Source: Armatimonadota bacterium (GTDB taxonomy: Bacteria; Armatimonadota; Fimbriimonadia; Fimbriimonadales; Fimbriimonadaceae). From it: a stretch of 64,000 nt of DNA. Position 1 is the first letter of the stretch. Each line of letters starts with the position of its first letter. Position numbers and translations under genes: made by a program. Under the pieces are notes generated by a model. That model was not told the DNA's origin. It saw only the letters and a program-made list of their open reading frames with translations, and did no database searches. Below are positions 7,685-16,074 of this stretch, one piece after another. Where the stretch lies: NCBI GenBank assembly GCA_016125185.1, contig WGMG01000006.1, positions 1,945,889 to 2,009,888 of the forward strand, read 5' to 3'.

Positions 7685-8392
7685 ATGAAGAATCGGAAGG
7701 CCGGGTTTACCCTCATCGAACTGCTCGTCGTCATCGCGATCATCGCGATCCTCGCGGCGATCCTGTTCCCCGTGTTTGCCCAGGCCAAATCGGCGGCCAA
7801 GTCGGCCCAATGCCTCTCGAACCAGCGTCAAATCGTCACTGCTTGGCTGATGTATGCCAGCGACGTCGATGACCGCGCGTGCCTCTCCTACTACTACCGA
7901 AACGGCTTCGACGTCGAGGTGGCATGGGATTTCACGCTCGATTGGTCGGCCGGCACGACCCCGAAAGCCTCCGGCGGACTCCTCTACCCCTACATCAAGA
8001 ACGGGCAGATCAACGCCTGCCCCTCGTTCTTTGGCGAAGCCTACGGGCGGCCGTACACCGGCTACGCCTACAACGCGACCTACATCGGCGGCGACATCTT
8101 TGGCGCCTACCGCGAAGCTTCGCTAGGGGGGATTCAGGATCCGGCCGGAACGGCGGTCTTCGCCGACGGCGGCTACGGCTGGCCCGTGAAGGGACAAAAC
8201 TACCTTCGCGCCCCTAGCGACCCGTTCTATGGCATCGGCACCGTCCATTTTCGCCACCTCGGTGGTGCAAACGTGGCCTACGCCGACGGACACGCTCGCA
8301 AGGTGAAAACCCGCTACCGGGCCATCGCCTCCGAGCCCGAAACCGGAGCCCTCTCGAACGACGATTCTGCATACGACCTGCAAGGCGACTAG
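7685..8392 (+). CDS. type II secretion-like pseudopilin (prepilin-type N-terminus)
   Basis: The start is set at 7685 by AGGAG 5 nt upstream and by the leader MKNRKAG followed by [19 protein letters not shown], the prepilin peptidase site and helix. The rest ([21 protein letters not shown], and [18 protein letters not shown] near the end) matches the H-X9-DG pseudopilin type common in Planctomycetes and Armatimonadota. It is the first gene behind a cobalamin riboswitch and is followed 11 nt later by a DUF4465 protein. This makes a role in display or uptake at the surface more likely than general secretion. Confidence 0.88.
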   Translation: MKNRKAGFTLIELLVVIAIIAILAAILFPVFAQAKSAAKSAQCLSNQRQIVTAWLMYASDVDDRACLSYYYRNGFDVEVAWDFTLDWSAGTTPKASGGLLYPYIKNGQINACPSFFGEAYGRPYTGYAYNATYIGGDIFGAYREASLGGIQDPAGTAVFADGGYGWPVKGQNYLRAPSDPFYGIGTVHFRHLGGANVAYADGHARKVKTRYRAIASEPETGALSNDDSAYDLQGD

Positions 8393-8403
8393 ATGGAGAA
8401 CTA

Positions 8404-9162
8404 ATGAAAACGCATATCACACTCGCGGCGCTGGCCCTGTCCGGCGCGTCCTTCGCCAACCTTGCGACCTTTGACGACCTCAGCCTCGCGCCCGGTTCGT
8501 ACGAAAACACAGCCAGCTTCGCCAGCGACGGATTTGGCTTCAATAACAGCTACGATCCGACCTTTGGCTCTTGGGCCGGTTTCGCCTACTCAAGCGTCCA
8601 AGACGGCACCACTGCGGGCTTCGGAAACCAGTATGCGGCCAAACCCGGTGCCGCCCACAGCGGGGCCAATTACGGCGTCGCCTTCCAGGACTCGTTCACG
8701 CCTGTCACGCCGACCATCACGGTTCCCACCGGCCAGTCGCTGACCGGACTCTGGATCACGAACACGACTTACGCCTACTACTCGATGCACGATGGCGACG
8801 CCTTCGCAAAGAAGTTCGGTGGAGCCACCGGCAACGACCCCGACTGGTTCAAAGTCACCGCGACCGGCCTGATCGGCTCGACCATCACCGGCACCGCCGA
8901 CTTCTTCCTCGCCGACTTTCGCGACTCCGACAACTCCAACGACTACATCGTCTCCGATTGGCGTTACTTCGACCTCACCGGCCTCGGCGCCGCGACCTCC
9001 GTCCAGTTCACGCTGTCGTCGAGCGATAACGGCGCGTTCGGCATGAACACACCCGCCTACTTCGCCATCGACGACGTCTCATCCGTCCCCGAACCGGCGT
9101 CCCTCGCCATCATCGCGTTCGGATTGGTCGGCCTCGCTCGCCGTCGGAGCCGCCGAGCATGA
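8404..9162 (+). CDS. DUF4465 (BtuH-like) PEP-CTERM protein, probable cobalamin binder
   Basis: 252 aa. The signal peptide ends near SFA. The mature part has the hallmarks of DUF4465: GFGFNNSYDP, WAGFAYS, the segment YSMHDGDAFAKKFGGATGND, then VTATGL, FFLADFRDSDN, DYIVSDW and FTLSSSDNGAFGMNTPAYF. DUF4465 proteins often lie in cobalamin-regulated loci, and from memory the B12-binding surface lipoprotein BtuH of Bacteroides is of this type. Here the anchor is a PEP-CTERM tail (VPEPASLAII, helix, RRRSRRA) instead of a lipid. GGAG lies upstream, and the gene overlaps the next one by 4 nt. The binding role is inferred from family and riboswitch control. Confidence 0.8.
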   Translation: MKTHITLAALALSGASFANLATFDDLSLAPGSYENTASFASDGFGFNNSYDPTFGSWAGFAYSSVQDGTTAGFGNQYAAKPGAAHSGANYGVAFQDSFTPVTPTITVPTGQSLTGLWITNTTYAYYSMHDGDAFAKKFGGATGNDPDWFKVTATGLIGSTITGTADFFLADFRDSDNSNDYIVSDWRYFDLTGLGAATSVQFTLSSSDNGAFGMNTPAYFAIDDVSSVPEPASLAIIAFGLVGLARRRSRRA

Positions 9163-9938
9163 GGGCTCTTGTCGGGCTCGCCGTCCTCTTCGCCACCGTA
9201 TCGGCCAATGCCCAGTTCGCCGCCCACGGAATCTCAGCCTCGGACCCATCCTTCACCGGATGGGCCACCGGCGTTAACAATCTGACCCGCGGACCGATGA
9301 ACATCGCCAACCCCAGCTTGGGCTTTGCCAGCTATGGCTCCGCCTCCGACGCCCTCGGCGCACCTGGCGGCTGGAGCGGCGTGGTCAGCCTCGGCGATGG
9401 AGGCTCGATCACCGTCACCTTCGATCAGCCGATCACCGACGGTCCGGGTGACGATTTCGCCGTCTTCGAAAACGGTTTCGCCACCGGCGGAAACGTCTTC
9501 GCTGAACTCGGCTTCGTCGAGGTCAGCTCGAACGGAACTGACTTCTTCCGATTCCAAAGCACGAGCCTAACCCAAACCACGACTCAACTGGGAGCCTTCG
9601 CCTCCCTCGATCCGACCAAGGTCCACAACCTCGCCGGACAGTTCCCCGAACTCGAAGGTACGCCGTTCGACCTATCCGAACTCAGCGGAGTCTCGAACCT
9701 GCTGGACGTCAACGCCGTTCGCTACGTCCGCGTGGTCGATGTCGTCGGCAGTATCGACGATGCCTACGCGACCTACGATAACTTCGGCCACAAAATCAAC
9801 GACCCCTGGAGCACACCGTTTGCGTCGGGAGGCTTCGACCTTGATGCCGTCGGAGTCATTCACGCCGTTCCCGAGCCGGGATCGCTAACCGCCTTGGCAC
9901 TGGGGCTCGCCCTCATCCTGAGGCGGCGAAAGCGCTAG
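9159..9938 (+). CDS. PEP-CTERM cell-surface protein of a B12-regulated operon
   Basis: 259 aa. The signal peptide ends near ANA and the tail is VPEPGSLTALALGLALILRRRKR. The middle (SLGDGGSITVTFDQPITDGPG, DFAVFENGF, FVEVSSNGTDF, VRYVRVVDV, GGFDLDAVGVI) matches a beta-sandwich cell-surface family that I recall near TonB/BtuB-type cobalamin loci in other phyla. Its start codon overlaps the DUF4465 stop by 4 nt, so they are translated together. It should be repressed by cobalamin. A ligand role is inferred; there is no transporter gene in the window. Confidence 0.8.
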   Translation: MRALVGLAVLFATVSANAQFAAHGISASDPSFTGWATGVNNLTRGPMNIANPSLGFASYGSASDALGAPGGWSGVVSLGDGGSITVTFDQPITDGPGDDFAVFENGFATGGNVFAELGFVEVSSNGTDFFRFQSTSLTQTTTQLGAFASLDPTKVHNLAGQFPELEGTPFDLSELSGVSNLLDVNAVRYVRVVDVVGSIDDAYATYDNFGHKINDPWSTPFASGGFDLDAVGVIHAVPEPGSLTALALGLALILRRRKR

Positions 9939-9946
9939 AGAGGGAG

Positions 9947-9996
9947 GCCGGCGGAACGGAACCGAGGCTCGATCCCTCGACCTTCCGCCCGCCGGC
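9947..9996 (+). terminator. long hairpin after the B12-regulated operon
   Basis: GCCGGCGG (9947-9954) pairs with the matching arm ending at 9996, continues through a small bulge into CGGAA/TTCCG, and has an inner CGAGG/CCTCG stem. It begins 8 nt after the last stop codon. There is no T-tract, so it is likely a weak or Rho-assisted terminator or an mRNA 3' stabiliser. Confidence 0.5.
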
Positions 9997-10090
9997 GATC
10001 CTCAAGAAGAATGCCCCTCGAAAAGATCGCAATAAGCATCTATACGGTGGTCTGACGCGCAACACCACCCATCGCATGTAGACTTTTGGT

Positions 10091-11488
10091 ATGAACGTCC
10101 GCATCGAAAAAGATAGTCTGGGCGAGGTCCAAGTTCCCGCCAAAGCCTACTGGGGTTCCCAAGCCGAGAGAAGCCGCCTCCTCTTCCCCATCAGCGGCCT
10201 CACCGAGCACCCCCAGTTCATTGATGCCTACACGCGTCTCAAGAAGGCGTGCGCCCAGGCCAACACCGAACTGGGCCTCCTCGATCCCAAGATCGGTGCC
10301 GCGATTGTTGAAGCCGCCGACGAGATTCTATGTGGGCGATTCCGCGACCAATTTCCCGTCGATGTCTTCCACATGGGGGCCGGAACCTGCTTCCACATGA
10401 ACGTCAATGAGGTGCTCGCCAATCGGGCCGAAGAAATCCTCGGCGGTCAGCTAGGCGAATACAAAATCGTCAATCCCAATGACCATCCAAACTTCGGACA
10501 AAGCACGAACGACACCTTCCCCACCGCCATGCGAATCATGAGCCGGGTCATGCTCGATGACCTGCTCGCCGCGGGTCACAAGCTGGCCGACGCGCTTGCG
10601 GCCAAAGGACGAGAGTTCGACCCGATCCTTAAATCCGGCCGGACTCACCTACAGGACGCCGTCCCCGTCCGCCTTGGTCAGGAGTTTGCCGCCTATGCCG
10701 CTGCCGTCCGAAAAGCTCTACGCTGGCTGGAGATGGCTGGTCACGAACTCGAAGAATTGGGCATCGGCGGCAGTGCCGCTGGAACCGGTCTCAACACTCA
10801 TCCCCAATACCGCTTCCGAGTTATCGAACTCCTCGCCCAAGAAACTGGCATCCCTTTCCGCCCCGCCGAGGACCTTCGCGAAGCCATGCAGAGCAACTTC
10901 GCGATGGCGAGCCTCGCCGCTGGTCTGCGCATCCTGTGCCTGGAGCTCACGCGCATCGCCAACGACCTGCGCCTCCTCTGCTCTGGACCACTGACCGGCT
11001 TTGCCGAGATCGTCTTGCCTGCCGTCCAACCCGGGTCTTCCATCATGCCTGGCAAGATCAACCCGAGCATGGCCGAAAACCTCAATATCGTCCTCTACCA
11101 AGTGCTGGGCCAGTGCGCTAGCATCGAAGGCTGTGTCCAGGCCGGACAGCTAGAACTCAACGTCATGATGCCCGGCATGGTGTTTTCGTCTCAGTTTTCG
11201 CTCCAAATCCTAACCAATACGCTTCGCACGTTCACGACGAACTGCGTCGAAGGCATCACCGCCGACGAGGAGCGATGCCGCCATTACGCCGAGACCTCGC
11301 CGTCGCTGGCAACCGCCCTCAACACCTACCTCGGCTACAAAAAGACCGCCGAAGTCGTCAAGCAAGCGCTCAAGGAGAAGAAGCCGATCCCCCAAGTCGT
11401 TCGCGAACTCGGTCTCCTCGACGAAGAAACTCTCGCCAAAGCCCTCGATCCTGCCCTCCTCACCGAACCCGGCATCCCCGGCGGCTAG
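10091..11488 (+). CDS. aspartate ammonia-lyase / class II fumarase family enzyme
   Basis: 465 aa. The fumarase/aspartase signature is GSSIMPGKINPSMAEN. Other family motifs are FHMGAGTCFHMNVNEVLANRA, NDHPNFGQSTNDTFPTAMRI, SGRTHLQDAVPVRLGQEF and GGSAAGTGLN. QSTND, LQDAVP and GITADEERC lean towards aspartase, while DTFPTAM and RTHLQDA are fumarase-like, so the substrate (aspartate or malate) stays open. There is no ribosome site; TAGACT ends 6 nt before the ATG, fitting a leaderless start. It stands alone in its transcription unit. Confidence 0.85.
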   Translation: MNVRIEKDSLGEVQVPAKAYWGSQAERSRLLFPISGLTEHPQFIDAYTRLKKACAQANTELGLLDPKIGAAIVEAADEILCGRFRDQFPVDVFHMGAGTCFHMNVNEVLANRAEEILGGQLGEYKIVNPNDHPNFGQSTNDTFPTAMRIMSRVMLDDLLAAGHKLADALAAKGREFDPILKSGRTHLQDAVPVRLGQEFAAYAAAVRKALRWLEMAGHELEELGIGGSAAGTGLNTHPQYRFRVIELLAQETGIPFRPAEDLREAMQSNFAMASLAAGLRILCLELTRIANDLRLLCSGPLTGFAEIVLPAVQPGSSIMPGKINPSMAENLNIVLYQVLGQCASIEGCVQAGQLELNVMMPGMVFSSQFSLQILTNTLRTFTTNCVEGITADEERCRHYAETSPSLATALNTYLGYKKTAEVVKQALKEKKPIPQVVRELGLLDEETLAKALDPALLTEPGIPGG

Positions 11489-11677
11489 TCATGGACTGCG
11501 TCGAATAGGGAAAGCCCACTGGGAGTTGCGAGCGTCTCGCTCGCATAGCAAAGTCAGTAGAGGCGAAGCATCTGGGAGGGTGGGCATCTTGCCCATCTGG
11601 GAGCCATGCCTTGGGTTCCTATCTCTCGGGGCACAGGCGTCTCGGAGAAACACGGTGGAGTACCACCAACCAAGCCC
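11489..11677. other. convergent intergenic region with two perfect trinucleotide-loop hairpins
   Basis: TGCGAGCG-TCT-CGCTCGCA (11527-11545) and TGGGCA-TCT-TGCCCA (11581-11595) both have a TCT loop. They lie between the tail-to-tail lyase and sulfatase genes, so they could end transcription on both strands. No T-tract follows. Similar arms may recur elsewhere in the genome as a short repeat family. Confidence 0.5.
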
Positions 11678-13357
11678 CTACTTCGGCTTCGGAAAAACGT
11701 TATGCGTATCCGCCCACATCTGCCACCGATGCGACAGCCGATCCACAACGTCCGGATACTCGTCCGCCAAATCCTTCAGCTCCGTCTGATCCTGATTGAT
11801 CCGGTACAAATGCCACTTCGGATTCCCCGATAGCGACACCAGTTTCCACACATCGTCGCGGATATACCGCGCCCCAAAGTGCTCATTGAACAGCAGGCCG
11901 TGCTGGGTCTTTGACTCTGTTCCCTTCAAAGTCGACAAGAAGCTGATCCCCGTCGTCGGCGTGATCTCATGCCCACGGTAAGTCGTCGGATACTTCGCAC
12001 CCGCCATCTCGCAGAACGTCGCCATGAAGTCCATCACGTGCCCCCAATGGTCCGTGTACCCGCCCTTATGCCGAATACCCTTCGGCCAGAACGCAATCAT
12101 TGGCGTGTGCAGGCCGCCCTCATACGACTGCGCCTTGGCGTACTGGTAAGGCGTGTTCGCCACGTTCGCCCATCGCGGCCCGATCGAACCGAACTGCGTT
12201 TCCGGCCCTGGCATCACCTTCTTCTTCACCGGATAGGCAATCTTCCGACCGTCGCGCGTTTCGCTCGGGCGGTCAAACCCCGGCCCATACGCCGCCGAAA
12301 CCTCCGGGCTCGCCCCGTTGTCGCTCAGGAACAGAATCAGCGTGTTGTCGAGCTTTCCGTTCTTCCGCAAAGCATCGATGATCCGGCCGATTCCCTGGTC
12401 CATCCGGTCCACCATCGCCGCATGAACCGCCATCGCCCTGGCGTCCCAATCCTTGTCTGGATTATCCTCCCATTTCAAGTCGCTTCCCATTCGCGGCGAC
12501 ATCGGCGCCTTCGCCGGGTCGATCAACCCCATCTTCACCATCCGCTGGTACCGCGCCTCCCGAATCGCATCCCAACCCACCTTGTAGGTGTCCTCATACT
12601 TGGCGATCTCCTCCTTCGGAGCCATCAGCGGCCAATGCGGCGCGGTTTGTGCGACATAAAGGAAAAACGGCTTATCGTCTTTGCTGAACTCGTTGATATC
12701 CTCGACCGCCGTGTTGTTGATCGCGTCGGTGTGGTAGTACCCCTTCGGCACGCTCTCCACCGGCTTCGTCCCTTCCACTAAAGCAAAGGGGTCAAAGTAG
12801 TCGACCACTCCCCAAAGATTCCCGTAATACTTCTCGAAGCCGCGGTTGACCGGATACTGCTCGACCGGCGAGAAGAAAGGATGCGACTCCTGATGGTTCA
12901 GCCACTTCAGTTGCGCTTCCCCCGTCGGCTGTTCCTCGGTGTTCGAAACGTGCCACTTGCCCGCCATCGCCGTGTGGTACCCGGCGCTCTTCAAAACCTC
13001 GGCCAGCGTCACCGTGTTATCCGTCAGATAACCGCGATAACCCGGCTTGCTTCGGTCCGTCGTCATCTCGCCAATCCCGGCCTGCTGGTTATAGAGGCCG
13101 GTCAGAAGCGACGCCCGAGTCGGACAGCATCGCGACGTGTTGTAAAACTTGCGGAACCGCAGGCCGTTCTTGGCCAAAAAGTCGATATTTGGGGTGTGAA
13201 TCTCGCCGCCGTAGCAGCCGACATCCGAAAAGCCGAGATCGTCCGCCAGGATCAGCACGATATTGGGCCGCGTGTCCTTCTTAACCGGCGTCCCCGGCGA
13301 AGAAACCGGAAACACCAAGGCGAGCAGCAACAAGAAAAACAGCCTTCGGAACTTCAT
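11678..13357 (-). CDS. secreted arylsulfatase-type sulfatase
   Basis: About 559 aa from the ATG at 13357, which has AAGGG 7 nt upstream; the ATG at 13372 is also possible. A signal peptide (MKFRRLFFLLLLALVFPVSS) is followed by the sulfatase fold with metal ligands in ILADD (Asp39-Asp40). The formylglycine signature CCPTRASLLTG has Cys77 as the residue to be oxidised. HYHTDA-like, APHWPLMAPKE and SDNGASPE regions fit formylglycine sulfatases of the arylsulfatase A type. The likely substrate is a sulfated polysaccharide or ester outside the cytoplasm. No sulfatase-maturing enzyme is in the window. Confidence 0.92.
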   Translation of the reverse strand: MKFRRLFFLLLLALVFPVSSPGTPVKKDTRPNIVLILADDLGFSDVGCYGGEIHTPNIDFLAKNGLRFRKFYNTSRCCPTRASLLTGLYNQQAGIGEMTTDRSKPGYRGYLTDNTVTLAEVLKSAGYHTAMAGKWHVSNTEEQPTGEAQLKWLNHQESHPFFSPVEQYPVNRGFEKYYGNLWGVVDYFDPFALVEGTKPVESVPKGYYHTDAINNTAVEDINEFSKDDKPFFLYVAQTAPHWPLMAPKEEIAKYEDTYKVGWDAIREARYQRMVKMGLIDPAKAPMSPRMGSDLKWEDNPDKDWDARAMAVHAAMVDRMDQGIGRIIDALRKNGKLDNTLILFLSDNGASPEVSAAYGPGFDRPSETRDGRKIAYPVKKKVMPGPETQFGSIGPRWANVANTPYQYAKAQSYEGGLHTPMIAFWPKGIRHKGGYTDHWGHVMDFMATFCEMAGAKYPTTYRGHEITPTTGISFLSTLKGTESKTQHGLLFNEHFGARYIRDDVWKLVSLSGNPKWHLYRINQDQTELKDLADEYPDVVDRLSHRWQMWADTHNVFPKPK

Positions 13358-13426
13358 CGACACACCCTTCATCTTACTTACCTCGCGCTCCAAGAACCAG
13401 GCGGACTCAAAAAGTGGACATATGAC

Positions 13427-13984
13427 CTACCCCTTCACCCGGAAGCAATCCGGGTGATGGTCGTCCACCATCCCCACCGCCTGCATCCACGCGTATACGA
13501 TCACCGGACCGCAGAACTTAAACCCCTTGATCTTCAACGCCGTCGAAATCGTCGCCGACAGCGGCGTCTCCGCTGGCACCACCCCGGACCGATTGACGAT
13601 CGGCTTGCCATCCACAAAGCTCCAAACGAACTTCGAGAAATCGTCGATTTCCAAGAACTTGCGAGCCACTTCGATCGTCGCCAAAATCTTGGCCCGCGAC
13701 CGAACGATTCCCGGATCATTCATCAGCCGCTCCACATCTTCGTCCCCATAGTCAGACACCACTACCGGGTCGAACCCATCGAACGCCGCTCGAAAGGAAT
13801 CCCGCCGCTTCAAAATCACCGACCAAGACAACCCCGCCTGAAAGCCCTCCAGCATCAGCGTTTCCCAAAGCATCCGGCTGTCGTAAACCGGAATGCCCCA
13901 CTCTTCGTCGTGATATCGCTCCATCACCGGGTCGCCGTTCGCCCAGGAACATCGTTGAACCGCCACATCAATCATAGTAGACAT
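13427..13984 (-). CDS. tag: DNA-3-methyladenine glycosylase I
   Basis: Tag removes 3-methyladenine from alkylated DNA. RCSWANGDPVMERYHDEEWG at the N-terminus and DDHHPDCF at the C-terminus supply the Cys/His/His/Cys zinc snap. WSVILKRRDSFRAAFDGFDP and the helix-hairpin-helix region RLMNDPGIVRSRAKI match the family well. The start is uncertain: ATGs exist at 13984 and 13975 (close to the usual family start) and further upstream at 14005, none with a well-spaced ribosome site. It lies 55-70 nt before the sulfatase on the same strand. Confidence 0.93.
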   Translation of the reverse strand: MSTMIDVAVQRCSWANGDPVMERYHDEEWGIPVYDSRMLWETLMLEGFQAGLSWSVILKRRDSFRAAFDGFDPVVVSDYGDEDVERLMNDPGIVRSRAKILATIEVARKFLEIDDFSKFVWSFVDGKPIVNRSGVVPAETPLSATISTALKIKGFKFCGPVIVYAWMQAVGMVDDHHPDCFRVKG

Positions 13985-14072
13985 CAGTTTACATACCGCC
14001 TCCATTTTTGACAAGCCCCTTTTCTAGAAATTTTTCCAAACCCGACCGCCCCAGAGGTACCTTTACAGGTGG

Positions 14073-14993
14073 ATGGCTCAATTTCGAGTTGGCTGTGTCC
14101 CCTATGTAAATGCGCGCCCACTGGTGGCCGTTTTCGACCAGCCCAATGAGTTCGTCGACGTCCTCTACGACGTCCCCTCGAAGCTTCCGGCGATGCTTGA
14201 ATCCGGCAAGGTGGACGCCATTCTCGTCTCCAGTGTCGAGCTTCTGCGTCGCGACGACCTCTGGCCCGCCAGCACCGTCGGAATCATGAGCAATGGTCCG
14301 GTCCAAAGTGTCCGTCTTCTCTCAAAGGTGCCCGTCGGCCAGATCAAAAGCCTGGCCCTCGATCAAAGCAGCATGACCAGCAACATGCTCGCCCAAGTGC
14401 TTCTCGCCGAGCAAGGCGTCTTTCCCACCCTCGATAACCTGCCGCCCGATGGCCCCAATATGCTGAAGGACCACGACGCCTGCGTTCTCATCGGCGATCG
14501 AGGCTACGAAGCCGACGGGACAGGGTTGGTCGACATCGACCTCGGCCAGGCCTGGACCGAGATGACCGGTCTGCCGTTCGTGTGGGCCCTGTGGCTTGGA
14601 CCGATTGCTAGCCAAGTGCTCACAAACATCCTGGGATATGCCTTTGCCGCCAGCGGCTTTGCATCCCTTCACCGCCTTATCGATACATCACCGGATTCGG
14701 CCCGCCCCCACGAACTAGATGCCCTTCGCGCGGTGTCAGAATCTGAGCAGTATCGTCGAGACTTTGTCATCCGCTCCGCTATGTCCCGATCGAGCTGGAC
14801 CTACGACCAAGTCGAAAGCTATTTGGCCCACGGCGTCCGCTTCTCCAGCCACCGCGACAACGAGGCCCTCGCGAAATTTGCCGAGCTCATGACGAAGCAC
14901 GGCCTATGCGAGGCGAAACTGCCGCACCAGGAATTCTTTGTGGGCCTTCATCAAGAGATTCTCGACCTCGTGCCGCAACCGGTTCAGAGATAG
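14073..14993 (+). CDS. mqnA: chorismate dehydratase, futalosine pathway of menaquinone synthesis
   Basis: 306 aa. RVGCVPYVNARPL at the N-terminus, SGKVDAILVSSVELLR, and GPVQSVRLLSKVP are typical of MqnA, which converts chorismate to 3-enolpyruvyl-benzoate in a periplasmic-binding-protein-like fold. GDRGYEADGTGLVDIDLGQAW and LPFVWALWL complete the family pattern. AGGTGG lies directly before the ATG. The other mqn genes are not in the window, so the pathway genes appear scattered. Its 3' end overlaps the convergent 14984 gene by 10 nt. Confidence 0.88.
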   Translation: MAQFRVGCVPYVNARPLVAVFDQPNEFVDVLYDVPSKLPAMLESGKVDAILVSSVELLRRDDLWPASTVGIMSNGPVQSVRLLSKVPVGQIKSLALDQSSMTSNMLAQVLLAEQGVFPTLDNLPPDGPNMLKDHDACVLIGDRGYEADGTGLVDIDLGQAWTEMTGLPFVWALWLGPIASQVLTNILGYAFAASGFASLHRLIDTSPDSARPHELDALRAVSESEQYRRDFVIRSAMSRSSWTYDQVESYLAHGVRFSSHRDNEALAKFAELMTKHGLCEAKLPHQEFFVGLHQEILDLVPQPVQR

Positions 14994-15973
14994 ATCCGCA
15001 ATCGCGGCTGAAAGCCCCGAAGCAGTGTCGCCGCGCGCTCCCGCACCACGTCATCCTTTGCCAGCAGGCTCACGGCCAAGCGGAAGAGATACAGCCTCGC
15101 CGTCGGACTCTTTGCCGCCCAGTCTCCAAGTTCCTCCTTGGTCACGCCGACGTCGCGGCGGAAAAGTAGTGGAGGCGACAGCGGAGAACCTGACTCAGAG
15201 GCGCAGGCGATTTGAAAACTGACGTGCCCCGGCTGTTCCCCTTCGACTCCGACAGACTTCGAAAACAGCGGACATATCGCGGCCGGAACCCAGTCGCCAA
15301 ACTCCTCTGCCGCAAACGAGAGGTCCAGCATCCCCTCGCATAAAGCCTCATCACCCGTCAGTTTTGAAAGCCGTTCGATCGCCTTTTCAGGTTCAAGCGT
15401 GCGATAGTTCGGCAAGGGATCATCATCCCGTTCGATGGCCCGGGCGATCTTGCGCATCCAATCGTCTGCTCCATCGACCGTCGAATCGTGAGCCTTCGCC
15501 ACCGTACGGGTCAAAATATCCCGGTCGGGCTCCGTCGCCTCGCGGTCCAGCGCAATCCGACCGTTCAACACGACTGCGCCGGGGATTCGCGCCCGACCGT
15601 CGAGTTGAAGCGCACACGTCTCGGCCATGCTGAGCAAAACCTTCGAACAATCGTCCGGCGTCAACAAAATCGACTTACCCGAAAGCCGAAAAGCATGAAT
15701 GTCGAGAGCGTCGGACGTCTTGGCCGCTACCCACGGCCCGCCAACGTAACCAGCATCCGTCACCGGGACGGTTACAAAGAGCGAATTCGACGGCACCGCA
15801 TTGCCGTGCAGACTGTACGTTCCATCCCCCGCGATTGTCTCTGCAACTGCCTCGGGCTTCGCCGTCCTCTGAAAAAGAACGAGACGGAGAATTCCCGTGT
15901 CCTTACCCGCTACCGTCACATGACCCCGCAGGGTCGTACCGAACGCGCACACTAGTCCGACAATTCCCAACAT
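14984..15973 (-). CDS. hypothetical exported protein, 329 aa
   Basis: The first 15 residues (MLGIVGLVCAFGTTL) are hydrophobic and may be a signal segment. An apparent beta-sandwich or carboxypeptidase-regulatory-like region follows (LRGHVTVAGKDTGILRLVLF, GDGTYSLHG), and then a largely helical C-terminal half. I recognise no family with certainty. It lies downstream of and on the same strand as the exported-protein genes at 16075-18172 but is 100 nt away with a hairpin between, so it is probably a separate unit. Confidence 0.6.
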   Translation of the reverse strand: MLGIVGLVCAFGTTLRGHVTVAGKDTGILRLVLFQRTAKPEAVAETIAGDGTYSLHGNAVPSNSLFVTVPVTDAGYVGGPWVAAKTSDALDIHAFRLSGKSILLTPDDCSKVLLSMAETCALQLDGRARIPGAVVLNGRIALDREATEPDRDILTRTVAKAHDSTVDGADDWMRKIARAIERDDDPLPNYRTLEPEKAIERLSKLTGDEALCEGMLDLSFAAEEFGDWVPAAICPLFSKSVGVEGEQPGHVSFQIACASESGSPLSPPLLFRRDVGVTKEELGDWAAKSPTARLYLFRLAVSLLAKDDVVRERAATLLRGFQPRLRIYL

Positions 15974-16021
15974 CTTTTTTTACAAGGAGTCGATTTATCA
16001 AAGATAGATAAACAGACCCCA

Positions 16022-16039
16022 AATCCCCCGAGAGGGATT
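16022..16039. other. short inverted repeat in a 101-nt intergenic gap
   Basis: AATCCC (16022-16027) pairs with GGGATT (16034-16039). A second overlapping pairing CCCGA/TCGGG is possible and is followed on the plus strand by TTTT. It may end transcription of the minus-strand gene at 16075, though without a T-run on that strand. Confidence 0.3.
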
Positions 16040-16074
16040 GTAGTCGGGTTTTGTTCAGACGTCAAGTTAAGTTT

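Noticed and set aside
11969..14011. plus-strand frames of 270 and 376 codons
   Set aside because: They are antisense to the sulfatase and tag genes, arginine-rich and without any domain or ribosome site.
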